NCBI GenBank assembly: GCA_024734495.1
Contig: JALMQS010000075.1
Location: 3,960,935-4,024,934, forward strand
Direction: 5' to 3'
Source of the DNA: Forficula auricularia
Lineage: Eukaryota; Arthropoda; Insecta; Dermaptera; Forficulidae
Length of the DNA: 64,000 nucleotides
Shown: one piece after another, positions 1-11,095 of the stretch
Layout of the letters: each line of letters begins with the position of its first letter
Position numbering within the stretch: position 1 is the stretch's first letter
The notes under the pieces: model-generated
The model's database searches: none
The model's input: only the letters and a program-made list of their open reading frames with translations
Told to the model about the DNA's origin: nothing
Made by a program: the position numbers and the translations under genes

Positions 1-165
1 AAATTAATATGGTGCCAATGGGGAACTATACTGAACCCAATGCAAAAAAATCATCAAAATCGGTTTACAATTGTCGAAAAAATCGAGTAACATAGATACA
101 AAATTAAAAAATCAGCCGAATTGAGAACCACCTTCTTTTTTTGAAGTCAGTTAAAAATAGTTTCA
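1..165 (-). repeat. Insect repeat fragment with GACTTC-poly(A)-AGG motif
   Basis: Read on the minus strand this contains a motif like GACTTCAAAAAAAGAAGG followed by GTTCTCAATTCGGCTG. From memory this resembles a widespread insect repeat tail usually written as CCGACTTC, A-run, GGAGGAGGTTCTC, CAATTCG. Shorter + strand matches lie at 34.24 and 46.74 kb. It continues past the left window edge, so its true extent is unknown. No coding capacity is seen. Confidence 0.5.
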
Positions 166-262
166 GTCGTTTTTAAGATATTTCGAAAAAACGAAGAAAG
201 CAAACCACTTTTTCCTTGCACGATTACAATACTTGACCGTACCCTGTATGGTAAAGTAAAAA
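160..262 (+). repeat. Family A repeat, 3' end only
   Basis: This is the terminal part of the dispersed family A repeat: a block with TTTCAGTCG, a purine-rich stretch, GCACGATTACAATACTTGAC, and the end CCCTGTATGGTAAAGTAAAA. The same order occurs at the right ends of the copies at 9.2, 15.3 and 48.5 kb. Here it is fused to a different repeat on its left, so the copy is truncated or recombined. Confidence 0.8.
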
Positions 263-650
263 CTATAAATCCTCGTATGCTAGTCCTATTTGCATATTAA
301 ACCGTTTTTTGATGACTAATAACATAAGAATCCACTTTCAACTTGCCAATTTTGGTCAATGTGCATAATATACAGCTTATATTTTTCACAAAATTATATT
401 TTATTTTTTGTCGACAGGCAGACAAATATATAAATGGATGAATTTTGTTTTAAAGTATTCAAGGAGCTTCAAGACCTGCATTTTTTACAAAAATTAAAAT
501 GATGATATTTGAGACCGATTTACTTTTTACCCTTGATTATACGTAAAGAGGTCTTCAAGTTTCAGTGCATACCTTAAGACGCAGGGGACATTTTTAAGTA
601 CCATATAACTAAATTCTATATGGCGAAGTTGGAGACAAAAAGGGAAGGGA
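263..650. other. AT-rich, no gene recognised
   Basis: No splice-flanked ORF, RNA gene or named mobile element could be supported here. Confidence 0.6.
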
Positions 651-654
651 AAGG

Positions 655-810
655 CTTAAATTTGATTTTTTTTCCGCAGATAATTAAAAATATGTTATGT
701 GAGACCTTTAGAGAAGTTAAAGATTGGCATCGGTTAGAGTTGATTGGAGGCGGGTGATTGTGTCAAACCAGTCTTAGGACTGATTACTCGTGATGATGAT
801 ACCTGTATGT
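655..810 (+). pseudogene. LINE 3' end fragment with ATGATGATG tail
   Basis: A degraded coding tail reads roughly as REVKDWHRL followed by a W-R-R-type segment and ends in the conserved string CAAACCAGTCTTAGGACTG. A TGATGATGAT tail follows. The same tail occurs at 7.65 kb, where the reading REVKQLAADWRRVVASNQS is clearer. This is like the extreme C-terminus and 3' end of RTE-type non-LTR retrotransposons. It is heavily 5'-truncated and not functional. Assignment to RTE is from memory of the motif. Confidence 0.5.
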
Positions 811-1800
811 TAAAATAGTTTAAGTAAATGAAATAAAAATAAATTTGTAATATATAATTATGTTCAAATATATGAAAGAATTAAAAACGATTTCAAGATG
901 CCCCATGTGCATGAGAAAGAAGGATAAAGAATAATCGCTTGAGTCATTAGAGGATTCATAAGCGAACCTCCATTTCACTTAATCATAAAATTTACAACCA
1001 GATATTTTCGTTCCGATCTATTTAATTTAAAATTAATCTGATCTGATATTAATAATAATATTAAAAATAACAATAATGGTTATTACGCAATGATTTTGTA
1101 AAAAAAATCAGAAAGAGTAATTGGAGATGATGTTAGCACTCAGAAATGATACATAACTCAATTTGAGGATAAATTAAAAAATTTCTCTATTAAAATATCA
1201 AATCCAGCCATGAAATGGATAAAATAACTAATAAAAATTAAACGAATTAAAGATCACGATTATGCAATGATTCAATCATATAATCTCTCTGTGTTGTGGT
1301 TGTTGAAATCCAGATGAAAAATAATTAAGATAATGAGTAAAAATGATCTAAATATTAAAATGAGCAAGAAAATTGTTAAAGTTTACTTTAAGATCCTCAA
1401 ATCCAGATTTTGTTAAAAGAGGTCGATGAATTTGACTCAGAAGTAAAAAGGAGTAAATTTGAAGAAAATGTGGAAAATGGAGAAGTAGAAACAGATGAAA
1501 TTGAAAAAATGTAGAATAACAAAATGAAAAGATTTAGTATTTCAAGAGTAACAAAGTGGTTGATTCTTATGGACATTGTAATACAATATGCTACAGAGAC
1601 TAGTACTTGGCCAGTTCTTGTTTAAACTAATTATAAAACACGAATGAACTCAATCAATTGAAGAGGAAACAAACAATGTAAATGTTAAAAACTCAAATTA
1701 TATTTCGTTTTGTTTTTGGGATGTTGAAATTATTTTTTAGATATTTGCAAATAAATAAGTAACTCTCAGTTTTCTAGAGAGTAAATGTACAAAAAAAGCT
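811..1800. other. AT-rich, no gene recognised
   Basis: Simple A/T-rich sequence with many stops in all frames. No element boundary was found. Confidence 0.6.
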
Positions 1801-2430
1801 AAACATTTCTATATTTTGACCCCCCCCCCTTTCGCCCCCATACAGTCAATTTTGATAGTTGATTTTTACAGGAATAGTTTCTTAAAGTAATAAAGAATAA
1901 CTCTACAAAATTTGATCAAGATAGGAGAGAGTTTTAATTTTTGCCCCCACTCACATTTTGGATAGTTGGGAGTCGAATTTCAAAAAATCCTGAAATTACT
2001 TTTTAGATATTTGTATTTAAAAATTTATTAAGTAAAAATCAAGTAGATATCTTATCGTTCTTAATAGAAAATGCATAATTAGTGTAAACACATTGCAAAG
2101 ATATTTTTCTTCTTTTAACCCCTTTAGAGGTCGAATTTCAAAAAATCCTGAAATTACTTTTTAGATATTTTAATTTAGTATTTTTATAAGTAAAAAGCAA
2201 GTAGATATTTTATCGTCCTTAAGAGATATCGCATAATCAATGAAAACACACTTTGCCCCTTTGACCCCCTTAGGGGTCGAATTTCGAAAAATCCTTTCTT
2301 AGTGAGCCCCTATGTCAAAGATGTAATATCCTCTCCAAATTTCATGTTTATATGTCCAGTGGTTCTGGCTGTTTTGATGATGAGTGGGCAAAGAATTTTA
2401 TATATATAGATATGCTTGTATGTGTATACT
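1801..2430 (+). repeat. Imperfect tandem repeat, period about 146-158 bp
   Basis: The string GTCGAATTTC followed by AAAAAATCCTGAAATTAC recurs at about 1972, 2130 and 2276. Each repeat continues with TTTTTAGATAT and a segment containing AAGTAGATAT and TTATCG. A C-run starts the block near 1822. The last unit runs into CCAGTGGTTCTGGCTGT, a phrase also common in insect repeats. No protein is supported. Confidence 0.7.
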
Positions 2431-3612
2431 ATAATAGAATTACAATAATAAGGCTCTTAGTGTTTACCTATAATATGCAAACATATTACTATATCGGAAA
2501 ATGGAACACAATAATTAAGTTTACTCATAGTCATAGCTGCAATTGATCTGAACTGGGAGAGAAATGAAACGGAATTACAAATACAAAACAAAGCAACGAA
2601 ATCAGAAATTCATGAAACTCTAAAAATGATTTATGGCTAATATTAGATGTGAAGTGGAGACGGTGTTGAAATTTATAGAAAAAACTTTTTTATTGTATTT
2701 TTTCTGCCTGTGTAATTGATTGTATTCTGTTACCCAAGAAAAATCAAGAACAGAAAATTTATACTGGTCCCAAAATGTATCTATTCTAATGCGCAGTATT
2801 GATTACATTTTTGGGTCCTTTAATTATAATTATTTTGGTTCATAAATGAAGAAAATGTATTTTTTTTATGAAGATTCAGATCATTTTTGCCAAAGTATTG
2901 ACCAGATCAAGCGACTCAAGCCATTTATATCACATCAGTGGTCAAAATTTTGAATTGAAATGTAATTAAAATTAATATTAATATAGACGGAGGTTCGTGT
3001 TGACTTAAAAAAATTCTAAAAAATTCATATTTTCTAAAATTTTGAATCTTATATTAAATGAGCAATTCTTGTATAATCTAAAATTGGTTACTCGGAAATG
3101 GATCCAATTTTATCTGATTTAATAGTATCTTAAAAATTAATTTTATTATTAATTTCATCACTAAAATTTTGCACCCCTCTCTAGATTCCTATACTCGCAA
3201 CATAATGAAAGAGACAATGCTTCCTGTTTTAGGGCAGAAATGAGTTTATATTGGTTATTATTGTTTTTGTTTCATATACCATATATAGGAATCTTATATA
3301 TTTATATTTTAGAAAACATTTTTATTACAATAGTACCTTCCTATTGTGTGTGACGCTTGCCCCCCCCCCAGATCCAGCCTTATTGGTACCCACACGAAAG
3401 AAATAAAAAAAATCTTACTTTAAAATATATATCTCAGTTTTATATTTGTTTGTCGAACAACTAGAGGTTTGATTATAGTTACTCCCGATGAATATTGCAG
3501 CACTTAAATATTTTTTACATATCAAATAAATTGTTGCCTTTTTTTAAATTTTGAACAGCGGAATTACTTATCTTTTAAATATCTAAGCCCAGTTTTTATA
3601 ATGATTATATCT
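2431..3612. other. AT-rich, no gene recognised
   Basis: No convincing gene or element. A C-tract sits near 3360, similar to tracts at element ends elsewhere, but no matching terminus was found. Confidence 0.6.
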
Positions 3613-4908
3613 GTCATGATCAGAGGCGTAGCCACCCGGGGGGGGGGGTCAGAACCCCCACCACCAAGGGCAAGGGCCATGGGATGAGTAACGGCAACGA
3701 CAAAGTTTTTCTTATGGGAAACTAGCCGTAATTAAATATATTTCATATGTTTAATCAAGAGTTACTCATGTTCTTTTTTTAATTTCTTGAAGTACCCCTA
3801 GTAGCACAATGTTTCAAACTATATAGCAACTATGGTATATAGTGCCTATATAGATTCTCAAAATCTATACCTATAGGCACAATATAGTTACTATATAGTT
3901 TGAAACATTGTGCTACTAGGGACCTTTTTAGTCCAATTAAATTGTTGTCTAAAGGGCCCCTCGCTGGAAAGTTATGGGGGTAGTTTTGATTTTTTGATCC
4001 TACATGTTTTTTGATGTGCTTAATCCAAATCTGAAGTTTGCAATCTGATTTTTTGCCGTTTTTTGCTTATAACTCGAAACTATCGACTATTTGTAAATAA
4101 TCTTCCTTTTCAAAATGAAAGTTCATAAAAATTCCTACAACTGATATGATCTGAATCCTCAAAAAGTGTCACTTAGAATCTATAAATCTAAGAGATTCAT
4201 CAAAAAAAGTAGTTCATGTAAACGTTTAAGTCAACAAAATTTCCTAGAGAATGAGCCAGAAATCAAGCTTCTAGGATGAGTGATTTTCATTTTATGAAGG
4301 AAAAACTGCGATTTTTTTGCAAAAATTCAACCTCATTGCGTCACGGATTACAATTATTCATTTAAGATGATACATTGTTTGAATTGAATCAAATTTAATC
4401 TAGTTTAAAAATCTATATATGGGTCTTTCATGGTCAAATGGGAAAAAATCCAAAAAAGTGCTTGTTTTTGGGATTTTCCGAAACAGAAAAAATACGCCAA
4501 TTTTCAACTAGCGCTTGAGTCCGAACGGTTGGTCAGAGTAAAAACCCCTAAATGATGCAATTTGTAGGAAACTTTAAGAACTTTAATTTTGAATAGGAAG
4601 GTTATTTACAAAAAGTTGATAGTTTTCATCAAAGCAAAAAACCGCCAAAAAATGAGATTTTTACTTTTTTGCAGTTTTGACAATGTGCCGTGACGAAATT
4701 TTTGTTAGCAAGCCTCAGATTCGGATTCAGCACACCAAAAACATGAAGATTCGAAGAAATTACAACTACCCCAAAACTTTCCGTGTAAAAACACAATTTA
4801 ACTGGACTATTTATTTTAATTAAAAAAAATTTTCCACTAAATATTATGATTTGTGGATGAACCCCCCCCCCCCAATGAAAATTTTCTGGCTACGCCACTG
4901 GTCATGAC
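3613..4908. mobile_element. Non-autonomous hAT-like element with 8-bp TSD
   Basis: The body runs from 3621 to 4900. It begins CAGAGGCGTAGCCA and ends TGGCTACGCCACTG, an inverted repeat with one mismatch. The flanks are GTCATGAT (3613-3620) and GTCATGAC (4901-4908), an 8-bp duplication with 7/8 identity. An 8-bp duplication and CAG...CTG ends are typical of hAT transposons. A G-run follows the left terminus and a C-run precedes the right one. The inner halves are also loosely inverted around about 4300, so the whole behaves as a long foldback. No transposase ORF is present. A separate MITE is nested at 3796-3921. Confidence 0.85.
3796..3921. mobile_element. 126-bp near-palindromic MITE nested in the hAT-like element
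   Basis: It starts CCCTAGTAGCACAATG and ends CATTGTGCTACTAGGG, with arms that continue for about 55 bp through a TATAG-rich stretch. Its position inside the hAT-like element shows it inserted later. No target duplication longer than 2 bp is apparent, so the superfamily is left open. Confidence 0.8.
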
Positions 4909-5220
4909 GATATTTATATTTCTTGATTTCGAAAAAAAAGTAAGGATAAAACTATTTATTTTTAGAAATATTTGGGATATTTAATATTAAAAAATATTAA
5001 TTTAAATGTAGTAGGATTATTTCAGTAGTTGGTGGATGAGAGTGCCCCCCCCCCCCTCATCTTCACCACTAAGCCCTAAAATTGATTGAGATTTTCACAT
5101 CAAAAATAAAAACAAACAGGTGTTTCAATAAATAGATTTTAAATAATATGCTTAAATTTTTGATAAAGTGGGGGCTATAGCTCCCTCTGTGTCTATGATA
5201 GTAGCTCAGGCCCTCCAATC
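4909..5220. other. AT-rich, poly(C) tract, no gene
   Basis: A C-run at about 5044-5057 interrupts AT-rich sequence. Nothing else was recognised. Confidence 0.6.
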
Positions 5221-5900
5221 ATGTGGTATAATTGTCGGAGATCGTATCGAGTATTATTTCACTTTTTTTCCATTTTATTTGTTTTAAATGAAAACAAATC
5301 GATAAATTCATTACATATCCGCATCGTGCTGCTATTCTTCTTCAAGCGTCGTTTAATCATCCGGACTACAAGTTTAAATGAGCAGAGTCAACCGAACAAA
5401 TGAAGAAGATCGAAAAACCAACGGCTTTCCCTTTGTTTTTATTTTCTTTCTCTGTCTGTTTCTGCAACTCGAGTATTTATCATTAATTTTGCTATCCATG
5501 TGAAACTAATTGCAAAAAAGGAACTGTATCGATGCTCCAGTGATAGCCGGTTGAGAAACCGACGCGAGGGCGGATGGGACGGATGGCTGGATTTGAATTG
5601 ACTGGAGCTGGAGAATCGCCCCGAGGACAAGAGCAAGATCTCGAGCAAGGCTGATGCCACGTTTCCTTTCACTGGTGAAGGCCGCCAAGATCCTCGATCA
5701 AGATACTACACAATTAGGACTGAATTGTGTCATTCACATGACATGTCATGACACTGCACACCTCTTTGCACCCCCTCTGCCCCCACGCAAAAACCATTTA
5801 CGAAAAAAAATAAAGTGGGTTGGGTGGAGAAGATCCATCCATCTCAAGGTTGTCCCTGGAAGCACGTTTCGATTGCAGCCAATTGTTTTAAGATGAAAAG
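5221..5900. other. Less AT-rich, apparently non-repetitive segment
   Basis: Base composition is clearly more balanced than the surroundings, and no repeat family seen elsewhere in the window overlaps it. It could be a regulatory region, a non-coding exon or a diverged element. Open reading frames of 60-80 codons occur on both strands, which the higher GC alone could explain. One ATG-started frame is listed separately. Confidence 0.4.
5654..5896 (+). CDS. Hypothetical 80-codon ORF, weak candidate
   Basis: This ATG-started frame begins MPRFLSLVKAAKILDQ and ends VLR before TGA. The first half uses GC-richer codons; the second half contains a PPLPPRK stretch and basic residues. I do not recognise a domain. 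There is no clear signal peptide, membrane segment or consensus splice site. It lies in the less repetitive 5.2-5.9 kb island, which is the only reason to list it. It may be chance. Confidence 0.15.
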   Translation: MPRFLSLVKAAKILDQDTTQLGLNCVIHMTCHDTAHLFAPPLPPRKNHLRKKIKWVGWRRSIHLKVVPGSTFRLQPIVLR

Positions 5901-6250
5901 AATTACGTAAAACAAGGCAAGTCGTTGCTTTTAAATCTTAAAAATTTGGAAAATATTTAGAAATTATATTCAAACGCTTCCCACTCGATATCTAATTTAA
6001 TATTTAGAAATGTTTCTTTCATTTTTTATTTTATTGATTTATTTATTGATCATTTAAATTTGATTTGTTCATGAAATGTATAATTTTATTGTGAGATAAT
6101 TATAAAAGTAATAATAATTATATTAATAACGTTGTTGTAGGGAAATAAGGACAATATCTTGTGGAAATAATTTTTATTTTTTAAAGTTTGATGACTGTCC
6201 TGATATATTTGATAAGAAGGAATATTGATAAAATGACAAATATGCAAGGA
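5901..6250. other. AT-rich, no gene recognised
   Basis: A/T-rich sequence with no supported feature. Confidence 0.6.
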
Positions 6251-6254
6251 AGTT

Positions 6255-6340
6255 AATTATTTGAGCCCTGAGGAAGTCAACAAAGTTGACGAAACTTTGG
6301 CAAAAAATAATAATTGACTGTATTTCTATACAACAATTTT
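6255..6340 (+). repeat. Single-arm CTGAGGA / GAAAC hairpin repeat
   Basis: The core CTGAGGA (6268-6274), one A, GTCAAC, AAA, GTTGAC, GAAAC (6291-6295) forms a perfect 6-bp stem between two boxes. It continues into TTTGGC. The same layout recurs in many repeats of this window (12.65, 45.2 and 54.2 kb). Only one arm is present here. Confidence 0.65.
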
Positions 6341-6388
6341 ATTAATTTAATCGATGGACATAAATAATCAAAATAATAATAATTATAG

Positions 6389-6655
6389 TTGAAGGAGACA
6401 ATAAAAGAGTGTGTCTTCTGCTGGAATTATAAATTTTTGATTTATTTATAACGAGACTATAGTTTCGAGAGCTTTGCCCTCTTCATCAGTCTATGAGTGA
6501 ATCCATTGTAATAGACCGATGAAGATGATAAAGCTCTCTAAACTATAGTCTCGTTATAAATAAATCAAAATTTATAATTCCAGCAGAAGACACAATCTTT
6601 TATTGTCTTCTTCAATTTATAAAAATTCTGCTACTCTCGGCAAAATGAAACTTTC
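6389..6655. mobile_element. Foldback element, family F copy 1
   Basis: The left arm starts TTGAAGGAGACAATAAAAGA and the right arm ends with its complement, ending near 6615. Arms are about 100 bp with only a short spacer near 6500. A tail reading CTGCTACTCTCGGCAAAA follows at about 6630. Copies at 12.1 and 32.1 kb share the arms, so this is a mobile family. Each arm contains the hairpin core described for 6453-6489. Confidence 0.8.
6453..6489 (-). ncRNA. Hammerhead-ribozyme-like core
   Basis: On the minus strand the order is CTGATGA, one extra A, GAGGGC-AAA-GCTCTC stem-loop, GAAAC, TATA, GTC. In hammerhead terms these would be box CUGAUGA, helix II, GAAA, a 2-bp helix III (A-C with G-U) closed by UAUA, and cleavage after C. 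Helix I is weak: only two pairs are obvious. The extra A between box 1 and helix II does not fit the consensus and is present in every copy. Self-cleavage is therefore an inference. The opposite arm (about 6516-6551, +) is decayed, with CCGATGA and TAAAC. Confidence 0.4.
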
Positions 6656-7545
6656 AATTTAATAATTAGAGTAAAAAGTGAAAACTTTTTCATGAATCAG
6701 TATGCTCTCCGGTGCTTTGGTAATATTTTAGGATTCCATTAAAAAGTAAAACAAAACTCTATTTGCATGTCTGTCTATCTGGCTTCACCTTTCAGAGAAT
6801 TGTAGTTGGTAAACTAAATAAGATTCAAACTTGAAATTTATAATATGTGATTATTTACCTCAAACTCAAAAATCGTATTAAAATTTTAATTAATTGATTA
6901 TTTATTGAATTTATCGTGAGGTCGAAAGCTAAAATATTTTTTTATCTGGGTTTTGAGATATCTCTATAAAGATCATCTTAAATAGAATGAGTCCAGATTT
7001 GTTTTTAAAATATATTCAGATTAATAATGCGAAGAAAGCCAAACCCAACCTAAAGTGGTAATTTTTAGGAGATTTTTGACATAGATGGCTTTCAGAAGTG
7101 TTTTAATTTAAAATTATAAAAAAAATCCACAAATTCATTCATTCTCTCCTTATCAATGACATATAGGTAATAACAAATTTTATATCTCTATAGTTATAAG
7201 GTTAGAAACTCTTGGTGTTTGAGTCTGACTCACACTTTATTAGCTAATTTATCTGCTATTTAAGTAAGAAAGCTGAAATATGGTAGAAAGACGTGGTTTA
7301 TTAATACAAACTATTCTGCTAATAGCTACTGTCCAGAGCACTTCCTTCATATGTATAAAGATTTTTTTTTCATTTTCTCCGATTCTCCAATCCTAAATCC
7401 TGAAATTAGAAAGACTAAATTCTAATAATCAGTTTTTTTGCATTTAGAAATACAAGCATTTTAGCATGAAAAATATGTAGTTTTTTAAGACATTTTTTTT
7501 TATTACAATGTATAACAGAATTCAAAGAAGACTATAGGGATTTCT
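6656..7545. other. AT-rich, no gene recognised
   Basis: No supported gene or element. Confidence 0.6.
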
Positions 7546-7555
7546 TGGAGGGGGG

Positions 7556-7715
7556 GGGTGGGAAAGAAAAGGGGAAGGCCCAGATCAGAATATTTCAACC
7601 AAATAATAGGAGATATGGGATGCGAGATATTTAGAGAGGTCAAACAGCTGGCGGCCGATTGGAGACGGGTGGTTGCGTCAAACCAGTCTTAGGACTGTAT
7701 ATGCAATGATGATGA
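7556..7715 (+). pseudogene. LINE 3' end fragment, second copy
   Basis: The frame reads FREVKQLAADWRRVVASNQS and stops, within CAAACCAGTCTTAGGACTG, then ATGATGATG. It matches the tail at 655-810. It is the last few dozen codons of an RTE-like LINE, with no reverse transcriptase domain left. A G-run lies just upstream at about 7551. Confidence 0.55.
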
Positions 7716-9190
7716 ACTGAATTCAAACACTCTTTTTTTTGGTCCCCCAAAATTTTTGTATTTCCAAAACGAAGAATTGATTAGATTTTAGCATTTCTCG
7801 ATTGAGACCTCAATTTCAAAAATAAAGAAATTGTAGAACTATGAAATTTTTGTAAAAAATAAGCCGAAATTTGGCAGACATGTTTGTGCTAATCTGTCAC
7901 ATAACTTTGTTAAGTTTTATATATTCTAGTTCAAACTGTTTGCTAACTTAAAATTCCCAAATTGCAAAACTTTGTGGAAAACGTAGTGACTTTTGAAAAT
8001 TTTACTATAGTTTTATTTTGAATTATTAATTATTTAAAAATCTCAATTTCTTCAAGAATACTACTTTATTTCCCCAATAACATAATGGAAAATTAAAAAA
8101 TAAAAAAAAAATGCCATGGTTCTGTATATAGAAACTCTTGATTAGAATGTATTCTTTTTTCAATTCCTCTTTTGACATTTATCTTGTTTTCTTTGGCGAT
8201 CCAATCTGCTTAAATGAATTTTGAAGCTGTTTGATTGGTTAATTGGATAAGGGTAGTTTTGACATAACGACGCCACTGGATTTAAAAACTTTTCCTGGGA
8301 CAGTCAGTTTTCTAATCCAAATTTAAGTAGGAAAAAGTCGATTCAGGCACGTTTAAAGTTTTAAAAATAAAAACCCGTAATGACAAGTAATAAATCCCAT
8401 CCTTATCTCAAATTAAAAAAAAATGGATTAAGAAACTTTTCCCGCGATTCGCCTCAATTTTTATTTATATTATATTTAAAAATCAATTACATAACTCATT
8501 TCGCTAGATGCTACCAGGATTATTTTAAATAAAAATTAAATCTTGTTTCCTTCACAAAATTTAATTTATATTATACACATGCATACCTACTTGTATAAAT
8601 TATGAAAGAGAAAAAATCTCATCATTTAGATATTTAATGTCATCATTAGTTGGCGTTTCTTTTAACCGAGAAGCTGCTGAAGAAGATGAAGGCCTTTTAA
8701 TCATGACACGGAAGTGGAAATCAAAAGAAATACTCCGTAAGAGAGTGAGAGGAGAGCAACCGGAAATAAATTTTATATATTTTATAGAGTTCTTTAATAT
8801 TTTCGAGATTAAAATTTTCAACCGCAATAGTTTAAGAAAGAAATCACATTTTTAGAAATACTAGTATATTTTTTTATTTATTTTTTTAAAAGGATTGAAT
8901 GACTAACAAGACCATGAGGCAGCATGTTAGTATGATTAACAACCTGGTTGGTGGATTAAATAATTAAGTCAAAATCCGGTTACCAAGGCGAAGTTTAAAT
9001 TTAATTGCTATAGGTTCGTTCGCGAAAGACATCTTTAAATTGTTGTGAAATCCCACGCACTTAACAGTTGGTCATTTAAAAATCCTAATTACCGATAGTA
9101 GTTGATATTTCTAAAGAAAATTATGATGAGGTTGTCAACTGCTAAATTAGAACTGCCATGAATAATATTTATTTTATGCTAGAAGGCTTT
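7716..9190. other. AT-rich, no gene confirmed
   Basis: Mostly A/T-rich. Around 8600-8860 two overlapping frames of about 70 codons occur on opposite strands. One (+) begins MSSLVGVSFNREAAEEDE; the minus frame contains MIKRPSSSSAASRLKETP. Neither has a recognisable domain or a splice context I could defend. A hAT-like terminus CGCCACTG is seen at about 8269-8277 with no partner found. Confidence 0.5.
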
Positions 9191-9194
9191 TGTA

Positions 9195-9222
9195 TTCACC
9201 CCTACAGGAATTGAACCTGAAT
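9195..9222 (-). repeat. Isolated tRNA-like T-arm
   Basis: The minus strand contains CAGGTTCAATTCCTG, a 4-bp stem with a TTCAATT loop, which is a tRNA T-arm and pol III B-box. No A-box or acceptor stem is visible. It abuts the start of a family A copy. Confidence 0.5.
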
Positions 9223-9225
9223 GCT

Positions 9226-9949
9226 AAATAAGCTGACGTGTTTTGATGTGGCCATCCACTTGACTTTACCATATAACCTGGCCTCTCACTTATATTTAAT
9301 ATTTAATCAAATTATTTATAATCGTGTAGTGGAGGGGGCTAGTTTTTGCATTTTTAGATTACTCTGGGCCCACTGATTATGTATACAAAATTTGGTTGAA
9401 TTTGGAACAAGAGCCTATATTTTCATTTTTTGACCCCCCACCCATTTTCGGCGGTTGGTTTTTGCATTTTTAGACTTCTGGGGTCCCACTGATTATGTAT
9501 ACAAAATTTGGTTGAGTTTGCTCAAATAGCCTAGATTTTTAATTTTTAATCCCCCTCCCCCCGCCAATTTTGGGTCGATATGCACCAAAATCTGATCAGC
9601 TCTTAATCTCAATGGACCAAAACTAAGTCGTGTAATTTAGTTTCGATATTCCCACTAGTTTTTGAGCTAGCTCGTCCACAAAAATTTGGTAACACACAGA
9701 CTAACGGACAGACAACCAGACTAACTAACAGACATTTTGACAAAACAATTATTATTTCGAAAAATATAATTTTTTTCGATGTTTACTTATTTGAAGTTTT
9801 TTGTAGAGCGAAATGCAATGGTTTCGCTCAATTTTTTTAATCAAAATAGTTTCAGCCGCTTTTGAGATATTTTGATAAAAAGAGTGAAAAAATCCTCTTT
9901 TTCATGCACGATTACAATACTTGACAATACCCTGTATGGTAAAGTAAAA
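9226..9949 (+). repeat. Family A repeat, copy with two internal units
   Basis: It starts AAATAAGCTGACGTG and runs through CACTTGACTTTACCATATAA to the end CCCTGTATGGTAAAGTAAAA. Two internal units of about 116 bp begin TTTTTGCATTTTTAGA near 9342 and 9458. Later blocks include CTAGCTCGTCCACAAAA, GACTAACAGACATTTTGAC and TTTCGCTCAATTTTTTTAAT. In other copies the start-side ACTTTACCATACA is inverted relative to the terminal TGTATGGTAAAGT. No ORF is conserved. The class is unknown. Confidence 0.85.
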
Positions 9950-10554
9950 TGTAATCCAGGCACTTTGCTTAATCTACGAGGCGAATATAATATAAGCGAA
10001 AATAATAGAATTATCCATAGCCCCTGGGATTTAATAGATGACAATCTCTAGGGATTTTCCTTAAAAATATTGGTCGTTCGTGGTAAAAAATTACCTAGTC
10101 TGTGTAAAACATATTGAGTTAACGATAAACAATTCGGGATTAGTTATGAACACACACGAGAGATCCAAGGAGCTCAGCAAGGACTAAAAATTACTCCTCT
10201 GTATATTCAAATTCAATCGTCTCAATAGAAGGAATGAATCGGAAAAAGTTTTTTTATTTAATTAGTTTTTTCCTCTTATTAAAAACAAGGACTAAAAAGA
10301 TGTTGGCAAGCTCAAGAAGATCAAGGACAGTCGATGGTGGGGAAGTAATCTCCGAAGTCGAAGCTCAAATACAATGTATACATTAATTCATGTAAAATAA
10401 TTGGTTCAATAAAATTAAAAAAAAAATTATCTCAATAACTAAAAAAATTATATATTTATATTATATAAGTTATATTAACACTTTCAAATAACTCAGCTAG
10501 TTAGATCTGTGGAATTCATTGGCGGCCATATGGTTAGAGTTACCAACCGTCATA
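9950..10554. other. AT-rich, no gene recognised
   Basis: No supported feature before the pogo-like MITE. Confidence 0.6.
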
Positions 10555-11021
10555 CAGTCAAATCTCGATAATTCGAAATCCAAGGGTCTACAAAAAAAAA
10601 TTCGAATTATCGAGACTTCGAATTAACAAAGATTGAATTATCAAGAGGAAAGAAAAAAAATTCGAATTATTAAGAGTTTTTATTATATTTTTGAAAATAT
10701 GTATGAGCTTACATAAATTTTATATATAGCCTCAAGTAAAAAGTAAAAATAATTAAAACGATAAAAAAAGAACAAAAATATTCCATATGTATTAACAATA
10801 ACATACGTTATTAAAAAAATGAGGAGTAAACATTGGTAGGAAAAATTCGAATTATAAAGAGGGAGGGAAGTGGCCTAGTTCGAATTATAGAACGTTCTCT
10901 TCCCCTCATGTTACGAAAAGGATTTCGAGTTATCGAGCGTACAGAGCATTTTTTCGATTTTACCGAAGTTAACACTTGAAGAGTTCGAATTTTCAAGGTT
11001 CGAATTATCGAGAATCGACTG
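10555..11021. mobile_element. Pogo-like MITE with TA target duplication
   Basis: It starts CAGTCAAATCTCGATAATTC after TA (10553-10554) and ends GAATTATCGAGAATCGACTG before TA (11022-11023). Many internal copies of ATAATTCGAA or close variants lie near both ends, typical of subterminal transposase-binding repeats in pogo/Tigger elements. No transposase remains. A second, truncated relative lies at 23999-24190. Confidence 0.85.
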
Positions 11022-11039
11022 TATTTTATATTTGGTATA

Positions 11040-11095
11040 TTATGTAAATGATTATTTGCATCAAGCAAAGTGTAATCTCATTGATTTTTTGTTTA
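11040..11095 (-). repeat. Short dispersed motif D fragment
   Basis: The region contains ATTTGCATCAAGCAAAG then ATCTCATTGATTT, a decayed copy of the motif seen best at 60.1 kb (CTCTGCTTGATGCAAATAAA and flanks). Confidence 0.5.

Noticed and set aside
1801..2430. CRISPR-like array
   Set aside because: Three imperfect long units in a eukaryotic AT-rich context; no short exact repeats with unique spacers.
8262..8277. hAT terminus GACGCCACTG
   Set aside because: No partner end or 8-bp duplication found; too short alone.
8600..8855. Opposing ORFs of 75 and 72 codons
   Set aside because: Mutual shadows; codon content low-complexity at both ends, no supporting signals.
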